NCBI GenBank assembly: GCA_023807065.1
Contig: JAJJLU010004009.1
Span: 1-20,691, forward strand
Length of the DNA stretch: 20,691 nt
Origin: Isotricha intestinalis
Taxonomy: Eukaryota; Ciliophora; Litostomatea; Vestibuliferida; Isotrichidae
Reading direction: 5' to 3'
How positions within the stretch are numbered: the first letter of the stretch is position 1; every line of letters starts with the position of its first letter. The position numbers and the translations under genes were made by a program. The notes below the pieces were generated by a model. That model ran no database searches. It saw only the letters and a program-made list of their open reading frames with translations, and was not told the origin of the DNA. This document shows, one piece after another, positions 9,580 to 20,135 of this stretch.

Positions 9580-11325
9580 TTATTTGATTAACTGATTTTT
9601 TTGCATTAAATTAAGTAAAACTTCCTTAATTGCATTATATAATCTTGTAGTTTTACTGAAAATTTGAAGTAAAGTTTCTTGATTTGTTTTAATTAAAATT
9701 CCAGTTAATCTAGAACATAAAAATTCATCATCACATTTTCCTTTAGTAATATTTAACTTATATTGAGGAATAAATTTAATTAAAAAATAATATAAAGTTT
9801 CTCCAAGAGCTTCTGTTCTTTCTTCTATATTTTCAATTTGTAAAATTTTTTTAATTATTTCAATTAAATTTTCACTTTCAACAGTGATTTTTCTAATTGA
9901 ATGATTGTTATTATGAATACTAGGACTACTATAATTATCTTCTGTATTATTATTAGAGTTATAATTAATATTATCATTGTTATAATTATTATTATTTCCA
10001 TTTTGTAATTGAGTTATATTATTACTTGAATAATAAAAAGAAATTGGTTGAGATATTTGAGTAATATTTAAATTATGATATTTTTTAGGATCCATTTTTT
10101 TTTCTACATAATCAATATCACATTTAATTAAATTATCCTTAATCAAAATTTCTTTTTCATTCGAAGAATTTTTAGCTAATTTTGCAGATGAAATTGTTTT
10201 ATATATTATAATGGCTTTTCCTAAACTTTCAAATATAAATTTTTTATTTATTATTTCTCCTTTTTCATTTGTTACATTTGTTAATTTTGCTTTTGTTAAA
10301 ATTTTAATTTTTTTAATTACTCCAAATTGAGAAAAATAAACTTTTAAATCATTTTCATTAATATCTTTAGGTAAATTTTTTATCATTAAAGTATTACATT
10401 CATTTTTTACATAAATAAAACTTTGACTTGTTGAAGTTGTGATACTTGTTGAAGAACTCATTTTATTGTTATATCTATTATTATGATAATAAATATTATT
10501 ATTTGAATTTTCTTGATTTGAATTGTCATTCTTTGAATTTTCAATTTTTTCAATTATATTTTTATCAATTGGAATTAAAGTTATATTTAATTTACTTTTC
10601 ATTCCTTCTTTAGCATTTTCAGCTTCTTCTTTTTTAGAATATATTATTATTCCAATGTTATTATTATTTTCATTTAAAATTCCATATTTTTGAATTTTAC
10701 CATAAACTTCAAAAATATTTTTTAATATATCTTCATTATTTAAAGAATTTGGTAAATTATCAATTTTTAACATTGGAACAATGTCTTCTTCTAAAGTATT
10801 ATTATTATTTATATTATCTTGAGATAGATAATATGTAACATTTATATTTTTTCCTTTAAGATAATAATTATTCATTATATCAATTGCATTATTTGCATCT
10901 TGAATATTTTCATAATTAATTTGTGCATAAATTGGATAATCATTATTAGGGTTTTTATTGATTGATAACATTGAAATTTTTCCAAACTTTGAAAAAATTT
11001 CAAATAATTCTTCTTCAGTAAAGTCATTAGGTAAATTTGATATATATAAATTATTTCGATTTATTTTTTCTTCTTTTGGAATAAAGTGTTTAACTGTTAT
11101 ATTAGAACCATTCATTTTTTGGTTATTTAATAATGTGATTGCTTTAACTGATTCATTAGGATATTTAAATTTAATATATGCAAAGGATTTTTTTCCTTTT
11201 CTTGGTTTTATATTAATTAGATCAATATTAAAATTTCCAAAGGAGAAAATAAAATTTATTATTTCATTTTCATCACAATTAAAAGGAATTCCTGATAATA
11301 TAATCATATTTTTATTATTTGACAT
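9580..11325 (-). CDS. PABPC: Polyadenylate-binding protein, four RRMs plus MLLE domain
   Basis: A 581-residue protein with the PABPC architecture. RRM1 spans about 7-81 (RNP2 IILSGIP, RNP1 KSFAYIKF) and RRM2 about 92-167 (RNP2 LYISNLP). RRM3 spans about 184-254 (RNP2 LKIDNLP) and RRM4 about 311-407 (RNP2 LMIKNLP). A Ser/Asn-rich linker (410-480) leads to a C-terminal MLLE/PABC domain at about 503-575. The MLLE core reads LTGILIKTN..TLLQIF, matching the family's TGMLLE..ELLxML pattern. MLLE occurs with RRMs essentially only in cytoplasmic PABPs, which bind mRNA poly(A) tails and recruit PAM2-motif partners in translation and decay. Length is slightly under the usual 600-650. The RNP1 motifs of RRM2-4 lack most of the usual aromatic RNA contacts, so this is a divergent member. 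A second long spacer (255-305) separates RRM3 and RRM4. The ATG at 11325-11323 (context attaATG) is the first in frame. Confidence 0.88.
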   Translation of the reverse strand: MSNNKNMIILSGIPFNCDENEIINFIFSFGNFNIDLINIKPRKGKKSFAYIKFKYPNESVKAITLLNNQKMNGSNITVKHFIPKEEKINRNNLYISNLPNDFTEEELFEIFSKFGKISMLSINKNPNNDYPIYAQINYENIQDANNAIDIMNNYYLKGKNINVTYYLSQDNINNNNTLEEDIVPMLKIDNLPNSLNNEDILKNIFEVYGKIQKYGILNENNNNIGIIIYSKKEEAENAKEGMKSKLNITLIPIDKNIIEKIENSKNDNSNQENSNNNIYYHNNRYNNKMSSSTSITTSTSQSFIYVKNECNTLMIKNLPKDINENDLKVYFSQFGVIKKIKILTKAKLTNVTNEKGEIINKKFIFESLGKAIIIYKTISSAKLAKNSSNEKEILIKDNLIKCDIDYVEKKMDPKKYHNLNITQISQPISFYYSSNNITQLQNGNNNNYNNDNINYNSNNNTEDNYSSPSIHNNNHSIRKITVESENLIEIIKKILQIENIEERTEALGETLYYFLIKFIPQYKLNITKGKCDDEFLCSRLTGILIKTNQETLLQIFSKTTRLYNAIKEVLLNLMQKNQLIK

Positions 11326-11526
11326 TAATATTTATATATTTAAGAATTAAATAGTTTTATTAAAAAAAATTAAAATCACTATATATTATATTAAATGGAA
11401 AAATTGATATATAAATTTTTCTCTTATATAAAAAAACATCTATCATATTTTTCAAATTTCAAATATTTTTATAAAAACAACTATCCCAATATATATGTAA
11501 CTTAATGATTTAAAAAAAATGATAAA

Positions 11527-11718
11527 TTAATGAGTACTTTCTTGAGTACTTTTTTTTGATGAATTTTGAGAACAAATTTCACTTTCAGAATCATTTATTA
11601 TCATATTATTTATAAGAATTTCATTCCTGATTTCTATGATTTGAAACATTTTTCTGCATTCAATTTCTTGTTCACAATTTGAATTAAATTCAGCTAATTC
11701 ATCAAAAATACCATCCAT
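11527..11718 (-). CDS. Small hypothetical protein, 63 residues
   Basis: This ORF starts 71 bp after the Prp8 stop and ends about 200 bp before the PABP start, all on the same strand. It is less A/T-extreme than the flanking spacers, which argues for real coding. The protein is acidic and probably helical in its first 40 residues (MDGIFDELAEF..., with three Cys overall), followed by a Ser/Glu/Lys-rich tail. The frame is open for about 16 codons upstream of the ATG, without another ATG. A T-run ending in TTTAG lies in that upstream stretch and could be a 3' splice site of an unseen upstream exon, but no matching donor was found. The last codons and stop are a two-copy 12-base repeat. I do not recognise the family. 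It could also be a non-functional ORF. Confidence 0.5.
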   Translation of the reverse strand: MDGIFDELAEFNSNCEQEIECRKMFQIIEIRNEILINNMIINDSESEICSQNSSKKSTQESTH

Positions 11719-11789
11719 ACTTTTATCTAAAAAAATATAATATTTATATAATATAAAACAAAATTAAAATTTAAGGATTTAATTAAAAA

Positions 11790-14700
11790 TTAATCAAAAT
11801 TATTTTCTACATCACAATTTTCCTTGTTAAGAATGTTATCCTCTATATCACTTTCGCTTCCTTTTTTATTTCCATTATCCTTTCCAAAACTACTACCAAA
11901 ATTGACAAAATGACCAGAGCGATGAATTTCATGATAAAAATCTTTAGGATTTCCAAGAATTAATCCATAATTCATATTACTAACAGGTTCAACTCCTATA
12001 AAATTATAATTCCAAATTTCGTTGTCAGGAATCATATAAAATCCCATGAATTTTTCACTAAGAATTAATTGAACTCTTTCAAAATCAGCATCAGAGTAAC
12101 CAATTGGGTTATTACTAACTTCTTTACATTTACTTCCCCATTCAAAACCTTGTGGAGTTAATTTATAACCACAAAGAGTACAAGAACCTTGAGTAAAACT
12201 ACAAGTTAAAATAATACTAGTTTCAATATCCCATGAATTTCTCTCATTGAGAAATTTACTCATCAATTGAGCATCATAAGGAGTTAATTGATGAGTTTCT
12301 GAAGGTTGAGTATGTATATAACCTAAAGGCTCAAAATCTCTTAAATAAGGATGTTCTGGTGGTTGAATTGGGAAATTTATATTTAAATGATTTCCTGTTT
12401 GAGGTACTAAAACTATACAATGTATTTCCTTTACTAATGCATCATTTTTTGGAGTTATTCCATATAAATATCCTCCTATTTGAGTCCTTAAATCTGAAAT
12501 TATTATAAATTTTTTTAATAAATTTTTTGGTAATACATATGTTAATCCATTTTCTTGAATATCTTCACTATTTACATATATATGATTTGTTCTTAAGTGA
12601 AGATTACTTGCTGATACTGCTTTTATTCTCCAATCTGTTTTTGATAAAAATTTCTGCTGTTCATATGGAGATATTGTTTGAGATGTTATTGTCTCTCCTA
12701 AACGATTCACTGTTGTTGATGTTGTTATTTCTCCTATATTTACATTTCCTACTTCAAAGTTGTTATTTGTTGATTTTTTATTTGGATCAGTAGTTGGATT
12801 TAATATATTTGGAGTTGTTATTTCCATTCCTAAAATTATATCTTTTATCTCACTTTGAGTTAATGAGGCTACATTAACATTATTTTTTTTACCATAATCT
12901 TGAAGAATTAAATTTTTTAATTCTACTTCTACTTTCACCCATTCTTCAGGAGTGAAATTTGGCCATAAATATCTTAATTTTTCTTTATCTTCTCCTTCTT
13001 CTGTTACTTGAGTTTCTATTGGATGTAATTCTTGTTTTAATATTATTTTAGTTCTTTCTTGATTTACATGTAAACTTCTTAATATTAATATTAATCTAAT
13101 AAATGCAGTATATGAAGAAACAGTTTCAGTCCAATCATCATATAAATTACATAAAATCATTTTTGGTTTTGTTGCCTTTAAAATTTGATCTCCTAATTTT
13201 TCTATTTTTAAAACAGCTTGAAAAGGCAATTGTAATTCACTTCCTTTAATAACAATATTAGGAAAATCTAATAAATGAACTTCTAAAGGGTCTAACATTC
13301 CTTTTCTAGTAACAATAATTTGTTTAGGTTGTTCTTCAACAGGTAGTGAAGTAATTAAAGCAGAAACTTCTTCTGCAGTTTTCCATTTAGCTAATTGACC
13401 TAATCTTTTTTGACCAGCCCAGACAGAAGTATGAATAATTTTTAAATACAATTGACCAGTTTGAGGATTAAAAACAAATATTGCACCATTAATTGGTTTA
13501 GTTGTTAAATTACCTTCGAAAGTTTTATGAATAGTAACTCTATATACATTTGTATCATCAACAAACCATATTATTTGCTTTGAAAATAACTCAGCGTAAT
13601 TTGAACTATTTAAATATGGTTCTGTAGGTTCGGATGAATATAATTGAAGTCCTTTTCTTATTCTTTCTCTTAAAACATATAATGCAGGATTACTTTTCAT
13701 TATTTTATTCATTGCTTGTTGTAAAAGTGGTTTTAAACCAGGAATATAATTTCCATATCCACTATGTAAATTATATGCTAAATCTATTGCTAAAAGAACT
13801 CCTGTTGCTGTTGGATATATTGAAGTATTATCATCAGTATAATCTAAAAATTTACTTCTTGCATATCTTTCTATATCATGACTATCATAATCACCCCATC
13901 TTAATTGAACATCAATCCAAAATTTATTTGATGTAATAATTTTCCTATTTGTATCACTTGCTGAAATTGCTGTTATTGAAGGATATAAATCCTTATTATC
14001 AGTTAATAAACTCTGTTCTAATATTTCCCATTTAAATTGAGCAAATAAAACTATATCTGCACATGATGAATTCATTTTATAACTTTTTCTAGGATGAATT
14101 GTTTCTTTTTGTAAATGTGATATATCTAAATTTGAACTTTCCATTTCAAAAACTTGGCATAAATCCATGACAACACTTTCATGAATTTTTTGCCATAAAT
14201 GTGCTCTGAAAATTTGAATTAGGGAAATTTTTAAAGTGGGTATTTTTCCATGCATAAAAATTCCAGTTAAATCAATTTGAACTTGAAATCCAATATAAAC
14301 ATTACTTCTATTAATTGTGGGACTCCACCAGAGAGTAAATCTTCTATTAGGAATTTGGTTTAATCCACTTCTCTGAGCATGAGTTAATTTTTTATATTTC
14401 ATACTTTCTTCAAATCCAGAAGCTTTTTCCCAAAATAAACCTTCCCAAGTGACGAAATAAGTTCCTTTAAAAAGAGTATGTTCTAATATTCCTTCAACTC
14501 CACCTAAAGCTTGAATCATATCTGTTCTATAATTATTTAAATTCCATAATTTACCATCATGTTTTTGATGAGTCCACCAAAATGGATTATGTTTTAAAAC
14601 TTGATATTGTTTAAAATCTTGACGTACTCTCCATCCTTTATCATAAGCTAACACTAAACGATCTTTTTGAAATAAAGTATTTATTCTAGGTATTCCTCTA

Positions 14701-17700
14701 TCCCATGAATCTTCTAAATCTTCTAAATTTAATCTTCGATTTTGTGCAATTGCTTCTTGTCTTTTTAATGCATATTCACTCCAAACTCTTTGACTATCAA
14801 TAAATTCACTTTCCCAACTTTGAATATATCTATATAAATTTGGAATTAATTGTTCTTCTTCATGAGTCATTCCAGAACGATAATGTGTTATTCCACAATC
14901 TGTTTGTTTACAATATCTTAAATCACTTTGTGGAATTAATATATGTCCCATTGATAACATTCCTAATCCTCCTAATTCTTTAGGAGTGTAAAAAACAACT
15001 GGTGGGAAACGAGAAGGCATTTTTGAATTTAAACCTATTTTTATTCTTGTTTGCATTTTATTTTCACATTTTACTAATGCATCTAATATATTTTCACTAT
15101 TTACTACTGCTTCACGAAAATATGTTATTAAACCTATTAATGTTGTATTCCATTTATTTGCTATTTTTGTAAATGTTGTTGATCCACTTGCCATTAATAT
15201 TTGACGGATTCTATTCTCGAATTTTTCATGTGATTCCTTATCTACTTTCAACACTGCTTTTGCTGTTATTTCCTTTGTTAAATCATTTTGAAGTTTCCAT
15301 TCACCATCATTAAAAGTCATTATTTCATTTATTGGAATTCTACATTTTGGTATTATTCTTACTTCGAATCCACACATATCAAATAATAAATTTGGGTTAT
15401 CTTTACTATATACTGATACAAATGAATTATTCCATTCTATTGTTGTTACTGAACGAGGAAGACGATTTTTTATTTCCCAAAATGTAGCTCTTCCTAAATT
15501 AACATCATGTTTCATTAATCTCATTCTTTGATCTCTTGGCCAACATCTTTTATTATTATATCCAACTACATTTTCATTATTTGGATCAGGATTTTCAGTT
15601 AAGTACCTTTGAATTAAGTCTTTAGATTCTTCTTCTGTAAATCTAAATAAAATATATATTTTATCTATGTATCTACAATATAATCTAATTGGATGTTTTA
15701 TTTCTGTTTCTACATCTTTAAATGTCATAAAGTCATTTGGGTTACTTGATGGACCTGCTAATTCATTTGCTCTTTGCAATCCTAAAATTAATAAATCTAT
15801 TATTAAACCATAATATTGAAATACAAATGATGAAAATTGAAGTCCTCTTATCATTCCATATGAATTTATATGACTCATATCTTTAAAATATATTGTTACG
15901 TTATTTTTAGTTGTTATATAATCTGCAATATTATGATCTACTATTAATTTTAATAAACGATTTAATAATGTTAAATCAACTTTTTCATATACTTTTTCTA
16001 ATTTAGATTCTAATAAAACATTACATTTATTTTCACTGCAATTCCATATATCATATAAATTATTTATTCCTTGACACCATTTATAAACTAAAAGTGGAGG
16101 AGGTTCACTATCACCAGGTTTAATCCAATTAGGGAATAAATTTCTTTTATCACCTTCATACCATAAATATTGGTCTAAATAAGCATCAGTTATTTTTTCA
16201 AGAGGTTCAATTTCATAAACAGGAATTAAATAATTATATAAATCCATATATTGAATTCCAACTTCTTTAAAAGCTCTATAATTTAATAATTGTCTTTTTA
16301 CATTTCCTAAAATTTCATGTGGATTATCATATGCATTTTCAATTAAACCTAATTCTTCTCTTTGAGCTTGATTTAATCTACTTTTTACAGAATAAGATTC
16401 TTTTAATCTTTCAAGAGCTAAATTAAATAATTTAGTATCATGTTTATAATTAACAGGAGGAAAAGGAATAGGATTAAATTTCCTACTTTCTAACCAATGT
16501 ACAATAGTACTATAAATAGCTACACCTTCATTAGGTGTAAGATAAGGACCATCTTTTAAATAATTTTGTTGTCTTTCTTGTTCACTTTTTAAATATAATC
16601 TGGTTAATCTTCCTAAATTTTTTTTACAAACAGTTTTATCAACAGTAGCACCTCTTCTAATTCTTTCTCGATTATAATAAGCAGCATTGGTCCACCAATC
16701 AGCTTTACTTTTAACATATCTTAAAATAATATTTTCAATAGGTCTTGGCATTCCTTCTACTTTCCAAGGAATATTAGCTTTCCAACATCTCCAAGCTTCA
16801 CTTAAATGTTGAAGTATTGTTTTAGTTTTATTAGCTTTGACTCCTTCAGGCATCATATCAGTAATATCTAACATGACAGAAGCTCTTAATTCTAAATCAA
16901 ATTGACTTTCTACTCTTTGTTTTGTAACAGTTTTTGCTCCTGATTTGGAATTTCTTCCTTCAAATTGTCTGGCTAATAAATTCCCTAACCAACGTTCTAA
17001 TAAGGGAATAACACCTCTTAAAAAGAATAACCATACTCTCCACATTGGATGCCAGAAACCTACTCCAGGCCCTTTTCCCACAGGGTGTATGTTGAATCTA
17101 TAATAGATAACGTGCTTGTAATCTTTACACATTCTTATTTGTTTCATTAATTTGTATTTGTAACGATACATTCCTGTTAATTGACCTATGTGACTAAATA
17201 CATATTGTATTCCATCTGCTAATTGAAAGGCATCAACATTTCCTAAACGGAATTGCACATTTGTATCTACTATTAATTTCATTAAACGAAGGATTTCTCT
17301 ACATAAGTGAAATGCATTTCCAAATCTACTTTTTTTCCTTTCTTTTGTTGTTAATGTTTTCACTGGCTTTAAATTGAAATTATAATCTAAGTGAAGGTAA
17401 TTTAAATTTTTCCTATGAATTAATAAATTTAACATATTATATCCTTGGCGACATACTTGCAAACCAACTTCAACCCAATCAGTTTCTGTACATTGGAAAA
17501 ATTTAGTTTTTTTAAAAGCTCGAAATAAGCTTCTTTTTTTTTGGGATTTTGGATGTTTGTGATGAAGGTAATTTAAAACAAAATATTTTAATAATTTTTG
17601 ATATGAGACTCTTACTTTTACTGGATAATCATTTGGACATCTTTCACGAAACCAATTTGAAATTAAGGGAATATCATATGCTCTTCTTGTTCTTCCACTT

Positions 17701-19169
17701 TTTTTATTGAAAGGAGATGGAGCCCAAAGTAAACTTATTCCACTTAAAGTATTTTTTGTATACAATGGATATTCTGCTAATAAAAGTTTAAATGGATATT
17801 TATTTACCTCTTGCTTTTTATTTTTATTATTTTTTATTGAATTTTCTATTTCTGTTGATATAAATTCTTCACTTGAAGAGTCATCTTCTAATAAATTTAT
17901 ATTTAAATTATTTGAAGATATGTTTTCCGATGAATTTGAATTTTCATTATTATTATTATAATTATTACTATTTTTATATATATTTAATTTTGCTTTATTT
18001 TGAATTGTCATATTAATATCATTTAAATCATCATCATCAATTTCTAAACTTTTCATAAAATCTTTATATTTAATATAAGATTCTTTCATTCCGTCAACGA
18101 TGATTTTATTAGTTCCTTTTTTTTCTTCAATATCAACAATATCATCAATATCATTCTTTAAAATAGGATTAATAATTTTATCAAATAAAAAAGGAGGAGA
18201 ATCTGGATCATCATTTTTAATATAAGCACAAGGAGGCACATGATAAGTTTCAATAACAACACTTCTAGGTCTATTATTATATAAGAAAGGAAAAGCTATT
18301 TTATATTCAGTTCTAATTAAAGTTCTGACGATTAATTTATTAATATCATTAAATTCATTCCAATCTTCATCTTCTCTATTAAAGCTCATTCCTCTATATA
18401 AAGGTTCAAATTTAGGTCCTCCTGGAATAGCAACATTAAGTGCTTTTGCTGTATAGAAACTTTCCAAATCAAACAAATGAAAATAATTCATATCATAAAT
18501 ATCACTTAATAATTGGTTTCCTAATCTAAATAAATTAGCCATTATTTTTGTATTTAAACACCAATTTTTATAAGAAGGTCCATTAACATACTTTTTATTT
18601 TTCGAGAATTTAAGTGGTTGATATTCATAAAAAAAATCATAAACAGCATTATCATCATTTTCATCTAATTGCATTTGAATAGGATATTCAGGTTCAATGG
18701 GAATGACATTATCAGCATAATCAAGAGGAGGTTCTTCATCATCGAAAGGAGGAAATCTCATTCTTTTAAAATGACGACGATCTCTTTTTTCTCTTCTCAT
18801 CATTATCCACATTGTTCCCCATTGTGCAATATAAATAGGTTCGATTACTTTTGGTATTTCATCCACGAATGATATCGCTCCTGTAATGTGGTAAAGCACC
18901 TTCACGTTACGTACCTGCTCCCAAGGAAAGGGAAGATTCTCCAGGAGCTTGTATATTGCGTGAGGAATATATTTTAAAGCTCCGAGGTATACTGTCTTGT
19001 CTTGCTTAAATTTTTTACTTGACATGTCACCATGGTCTTTTATTATCTTTCGAAGTACTTCTGCTGGTAATTCTTCTTTTTCAAATGATTTTGGAATTTG
19101 TGTTTTTTCTTTTTTGGGAAGTGAAGATGAGGGGATTTTCTGTTTTTCAATTTTTTCGACTTTTTCCAT
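11790..19169 (-). CDS. PRP8: Pre-mRNA-processing-splicing factor 8 (Prp8), U5 snRNP core
   Basis: A 2459-residue full-length Prp8 (human about 2335, yeast 2413) in one uninterrupted frame. Prp8 cradles the U2/U5/U6 RNA catalytic core and splice sites in the nucleus. Visible blocks in order: the N-terminal domain from about residue 35 ([46 protein letters not shown]); the reverse-transcriptase-like and linker regions ([35 protein letters not shown]); the alpha-finger region near 1590 ([19 protein letters not shown]); an RNase H-like domain at about 1860-2040 ([20 protein letters not shown]); and a Jab1/MPN domain at about 2190-2430. The MPN metal motif is degenerate (His2286-Thr-Gln-Pro), as in other Prp8 proteins, so it should lack protease activity. 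Departures: the Pro-rich N-terminus is missing; an Asn/Ser/acidic insertion sits at about 390-457; and the C-tail after HFVNF is a family-unlike Asn/Asp/Glu-rich extension. The ATG is preceded by an A-run and an A-rich leader. Confidence 0.98.
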   Translation of the reverse strand: MEKVEKIEKQKIPSSSLPKKEKTQIPKSFEKEELPAEVLRKIIKDHGDMSSKKFKQDKTVYLGALKYIPHAIYKLLENLPFPWEQVRNVKVLYHITGAISFVDEIPKVIEPIYIAQWGTMWIMMRREKRDRRHFKRMRFPPFDDEEPPLDYADNVIPIEPEYPIQMQLDENDDNAVYDFFYEYQPLKFSKNKKYVNGPSYKNWCLNTKIMANLFRLGNQLLSDIYDMNYFHLFDLESFYTAKALNVAIPGGPKFEPLYRGMSFNREDEDWNEFNDINKLIVRTLIRTEYKIAFPFLYNNRPRSVVIETYHVPPCAYIKNDDPDSPPFLFDKIINPILKNDIDDIVDIEEKKGTNKIIVDGMKESYIKYKDFMKSLEIDDDDLNDINMTIQNKAKLNIYKNSNNYNNNNENSNSSENISSNNLNINLLEDDSSSEEFISTEIENSIKNNKNKKQEVNKYPFKLLLAEYPLYTKNTLSGISLLWAPSPFNKKSGRTRRAYDIPLISNWFRERCPNDYPVKVRVSYQKLLKYFVLNYLHHKHPKSQKKRSLFRAFKKTKFFQCTETDWVEVGLQVCRQGYNMLNLLIHRKNLNYLHLDYNFNLKPVKTLTTKERKKSRFGNAFHLCREILRLMKLIVDTNVQFRLGNVDAFQLADGIQYVFSHIGQLTGMYRYKYKLMKQIRMCKDYKHVIYYRFNIHPVGKGPGVGFWHPMWRVWLFFLRGVIPLLERWLGNLLARQFEGRNSKSGAKTVTKQRVESQFDLELRASVMLDITDMMPEGVKANKTKTILQHLSEAWRCWKANIPWKVEGMPRPIENIILRYVKSKADWWTNAAYYNRERIRRGATVDKTVCKKNLGRLTRLYLKSEQERQQNYLKDGPYLTPNEGVAIYSTIVHWLESRKFNPIPFPPVNYKHDTKLFNLALERLKESYSVKSRLNQAQREELGLIENAYDNPHEILGNVKRQLLNYRAFKEVGIQYMDLYNYLIPVYEIEPLEKITDAYLDQYLWYEGDKRNLFPNWIKPGDSEPPPLLVYKWCQGINNLYDIWNCSENKCNVLLESKLEKVYEKVDLTLLNRLLKLIVDHNIADYITTKNNVTIYFKDMSHINSYGMIRGLQFSSFVFQYYGLIIDLLILGLQRANELAGPSSNPNDFMTFKDVETEIKHPIRLYCRYIDKIYILFRFTEEESKDLIQRYLTENPDPNNENVVGYNNKRCWPRDQRMRLMKHDVNLGRATFWEIKNRLPRSVTTIEWNNSFVSVYSKDNPNLLFDMCGFEVRIIPKCRIPINEIMTFNDGEWKLQNDLTKEITAKAVLKVDKESHEKFENRIRQILMASGSTTFTKIANKWNTTLIGLITYFREAVVNSENILDALVKCENKMQTRIKIGLNSKMPSRFPPVVFYTPKELGGLGMLSMGHILIPQSDLRYCKQTDCGITHYRSGMTHEEEQLIPNLYRYIQSWESEFIDSQRVWSEYALKRQEAIAQNRRLNLEDLEDSWDRGIPRINTLFQKDRLVLAYDKGWRVRQDFKQYQVLKHNPFWWTHQKHDGKLWNLNNYRTDMIQALGGVEGILEHTLFKGTYFVTWEGLFWEKASGFEESMKYKKLTHAQRSGLNQIPNRRFTLWWSPTINRSNVYIGFQVQIDLTGIFMHGKIPTLKISLIQIFRAHLWQKIHESVVMDLCQVFEMESSNLDISHLQKETIHPRKSYKMNSSCADIVLFAQFKWEILEQSLLTDNKDLYPSITAISASDTNRKIITSNKFWIDVQLRWGDYDSHDIERYARSKFLDYTDDNTSIYPTATGVLLAIDLAYNLHSGYGNYIPGLKPLLQQAMNKIMKSNPALYVLRERIRKGLQLYSSEPTEPYLNSSNYAELFSKQIIWFVDDTNVYRVTIHKTFEGNLTTKPINGAIFVFNPQTGQLYLKIIHTSVWAGQKRLGQLAKWKTAEEVSALITSLPVEEQPKQIIVTRKGMLDPLEVHLLDFPNIVIKGSELQLPFQAVLKIEKLGDQILKATKPKMILCNLYDDWTETVSSYTAFIRLILILRSLHVNQERTKIILKQELHPIETQVTEEGEDKEKLRYLWPNFTPEEWVKVEVELKNLILQDYGKKNNVNVASLTQSEIKDIILGMEITTPNILNPTTDPNKKSTNNNFEVGNVNIGEITTSTTVNRLGETITSQTISPYEQQKFLSKTDWRIKAVSASNLHLRTNHIYVNSEDIQENGLTYVLPKNLLKKFIIISDLRTQIGGYLYGITPKNDALVKEIHCIVLVPQTGNHLNINFPIQPPEHPYLRDFEPLGYIHTQPSETHQLTPYDAQLMSKFLNERNSWDIETSIILTCSFTQGSCTLCGYKLTPQGFEWGSKCKEVSNNPIGYSDADFERVQLILSEKFMGFYMIPDNEIWNYNFIGVEPVSNMNYGLILGNPKDFYHEIHRSGHFVNFGSSFGKDNGNKKGSESDIEDNILNKENCDVENNFD
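18850..19019 (-). other. GC-richer codon island within Prp8
   Basis: Residues 51 to about 107 of Prp8 use codons almost absent elsewhere in the window: CTC, CTG, GAG, TAC, CAC, GTG, CCC, AAC and GCG. I count 61 G/C in the 140 bases 18861-19000 (44%), against roughly 20-35% in sampled neighbouring coding lines. The protein remains normal conserved Prp8 across both borders. Confidence 0.8.
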
Positions 19170-19353
19170 TTTTTTTTTATTTTTTTTAGGAAAGGTTTGA
19201 TAAGGGAATTTTTAAAAGGAGGAAATTTAATTTTTTTTTAATTTTTTAATTTAATTTATTTAATTTTTATATTTTTTTATTATTTTATTTCTTTTTTTAA
19301 ATTTGTTTCTTTTTTTTATTTATAATTATTTGGCTTTTAATTTAATTGTTTTT

Positions 19354-19905
19354 TTATTGATCTTCTTTTTCTTTTTCTTCTGCTTCTTCTTTTTTTTTTT
19401 TTTTCTTTGCTTCCTTCAATTTTTTTAAAGTATCATCTAAATCATTGAAAATATACTTTTTCATTAATTGTAAATTTTGTCTAACACTTTCAATATGTTT
19501 AAATTCATTAGTTTGATCTAATTTGGATCTAGGCATCATAGGATAAACTTTATTAATAATATTAGCGATTAAATTTAAAATAAAAAGAGGTTTTTCATCA
19601 GTTTTTTCTCCTAATTTAACAAAAGTTTCGACAATAAAAGGATCTAATTTTTCAACTAATTGTCTATAAACTTGATTAAGATAATATTCAATAAATTTCA
19701 TTCCCACTAACATTCCTTCTGTTTCTTTAAATTTTTCTTTTATTTTTTCATTTTTTTCTGTTTGTTTATATACTTCTTTTTCTACTCCTATAAATACATC
19801 TGTTATAAATGCAAATGCATCTTCTAACCATTCATTTCCTTGTTCTTCTTTATCACTGTCATTCAAATCTTCATCTGTTATTTTTATATCATATCCGTGA
19901 AGCAT
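19354..19905 (-). CDS. Hypothetical helical protein with Lys/Glu-rich C-tail
   Basis: A 183-residue protein that I do not recognise. An acidic N-terminus (ITDEDLNDSDKEEQGNEW) leads into amphipathic helices rich in Phe, Ile and Leu, including FAFITDVFIGVEKEVYKQ and FIEYYLNQVYRQLVEKLDPF. There is a conserved-looking YPMMPRSKL turn around 120-128, and the tail has five consecutive lysines followed by an EEAEEKEKE stretch. There is no signal peptide, membrane span or known catalytic motif. The hydrophobic pattern suggests a compact helical domain followed by a disordered charged tail. The ATG at 19905 lies in an A-rich leader like its neighbours, which supports expression. It sits 184 bp upstream of Prp8 on the same strand, and that spacer is nearly all T/A. 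Lys5 is encoded by a 15-base T-run (19390-19404 on the + strand). Confidence 0.75.
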   Translation of the reverse strand: MLHGYDIKITDEDLNDSDKEEQGNEWLEDAFAFITDVFIGVEKEVYKQTEKNEKIKEKFKETEGMLVGMKFIEYYLNQVYRQLVEKLDPFIVETFVKLGEKTDEKPLFILNLIANIINKVYPMMPRSKLDQTNEFKHIESVRQNLQLMKKYIFNDLDDTLKKLKEAKKKKKKEEAEEKEKEDQ

Positions 19906-20135
19906 TTTTTATTTTTTATTTTTTAAATATATTTTTTTTTTTTTGTTTTTATTTCTTTTGTATATGAGTCACAAATATTTTATATAATTAATTTATTATT
20001 TTTATTTTAAATGTTATTTATATATGTATCCATTTAAAAGAAAATAATATTAATCATTAATGCCCTGAAATTTGTTCTTTTTAAGTTCTTCATTTGATGG
20101 CTGTAATAAACTATATTTAAATTATATATACCTAT
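19906..20135. other. Upstream spacer of the 183-residue gene
   Basis: AT-rich sequence that should contain the promoter and leader of the - strand gene ending at 19354. I see no tRNA or recognisable element. Bases 20051-20118 are less A/T-extreme; on the - strand they read a short coiled-coil-like peptide (SLLQPSNEELKKNKFQGIND) between stops, possibly a last remnant of the adjoining pseudogene. Confidence 0.5.

Noticed and set aside
10958..11350. A 130-codon + strand ORF over the PABP start
   Set aside because: It overlaps RRM1-2 in antisense; the PABP frame has clear domains.
11725..11738. 3' splice acceptor upstream of the small ORF, possibly joining it to Prp8
   Set aside because: T-runs followed by AG are expected by chance here, and the small peptide does not resemble a Prp8 C-terminus.
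12527..18872. Several + strand ORFs of 67-100 codons opposite Prp8
   Set aside because: They are Leu/Phe/Ile-rich antisense shadows of a strongly conserved gene and have no family features.
9580..19169. Prp8, small ORF and PABP as an operon
   Set aside because: Each has its own A/T-rich leader and the lineage is eukaryotic; shared orientation alone does not support co-transcription.
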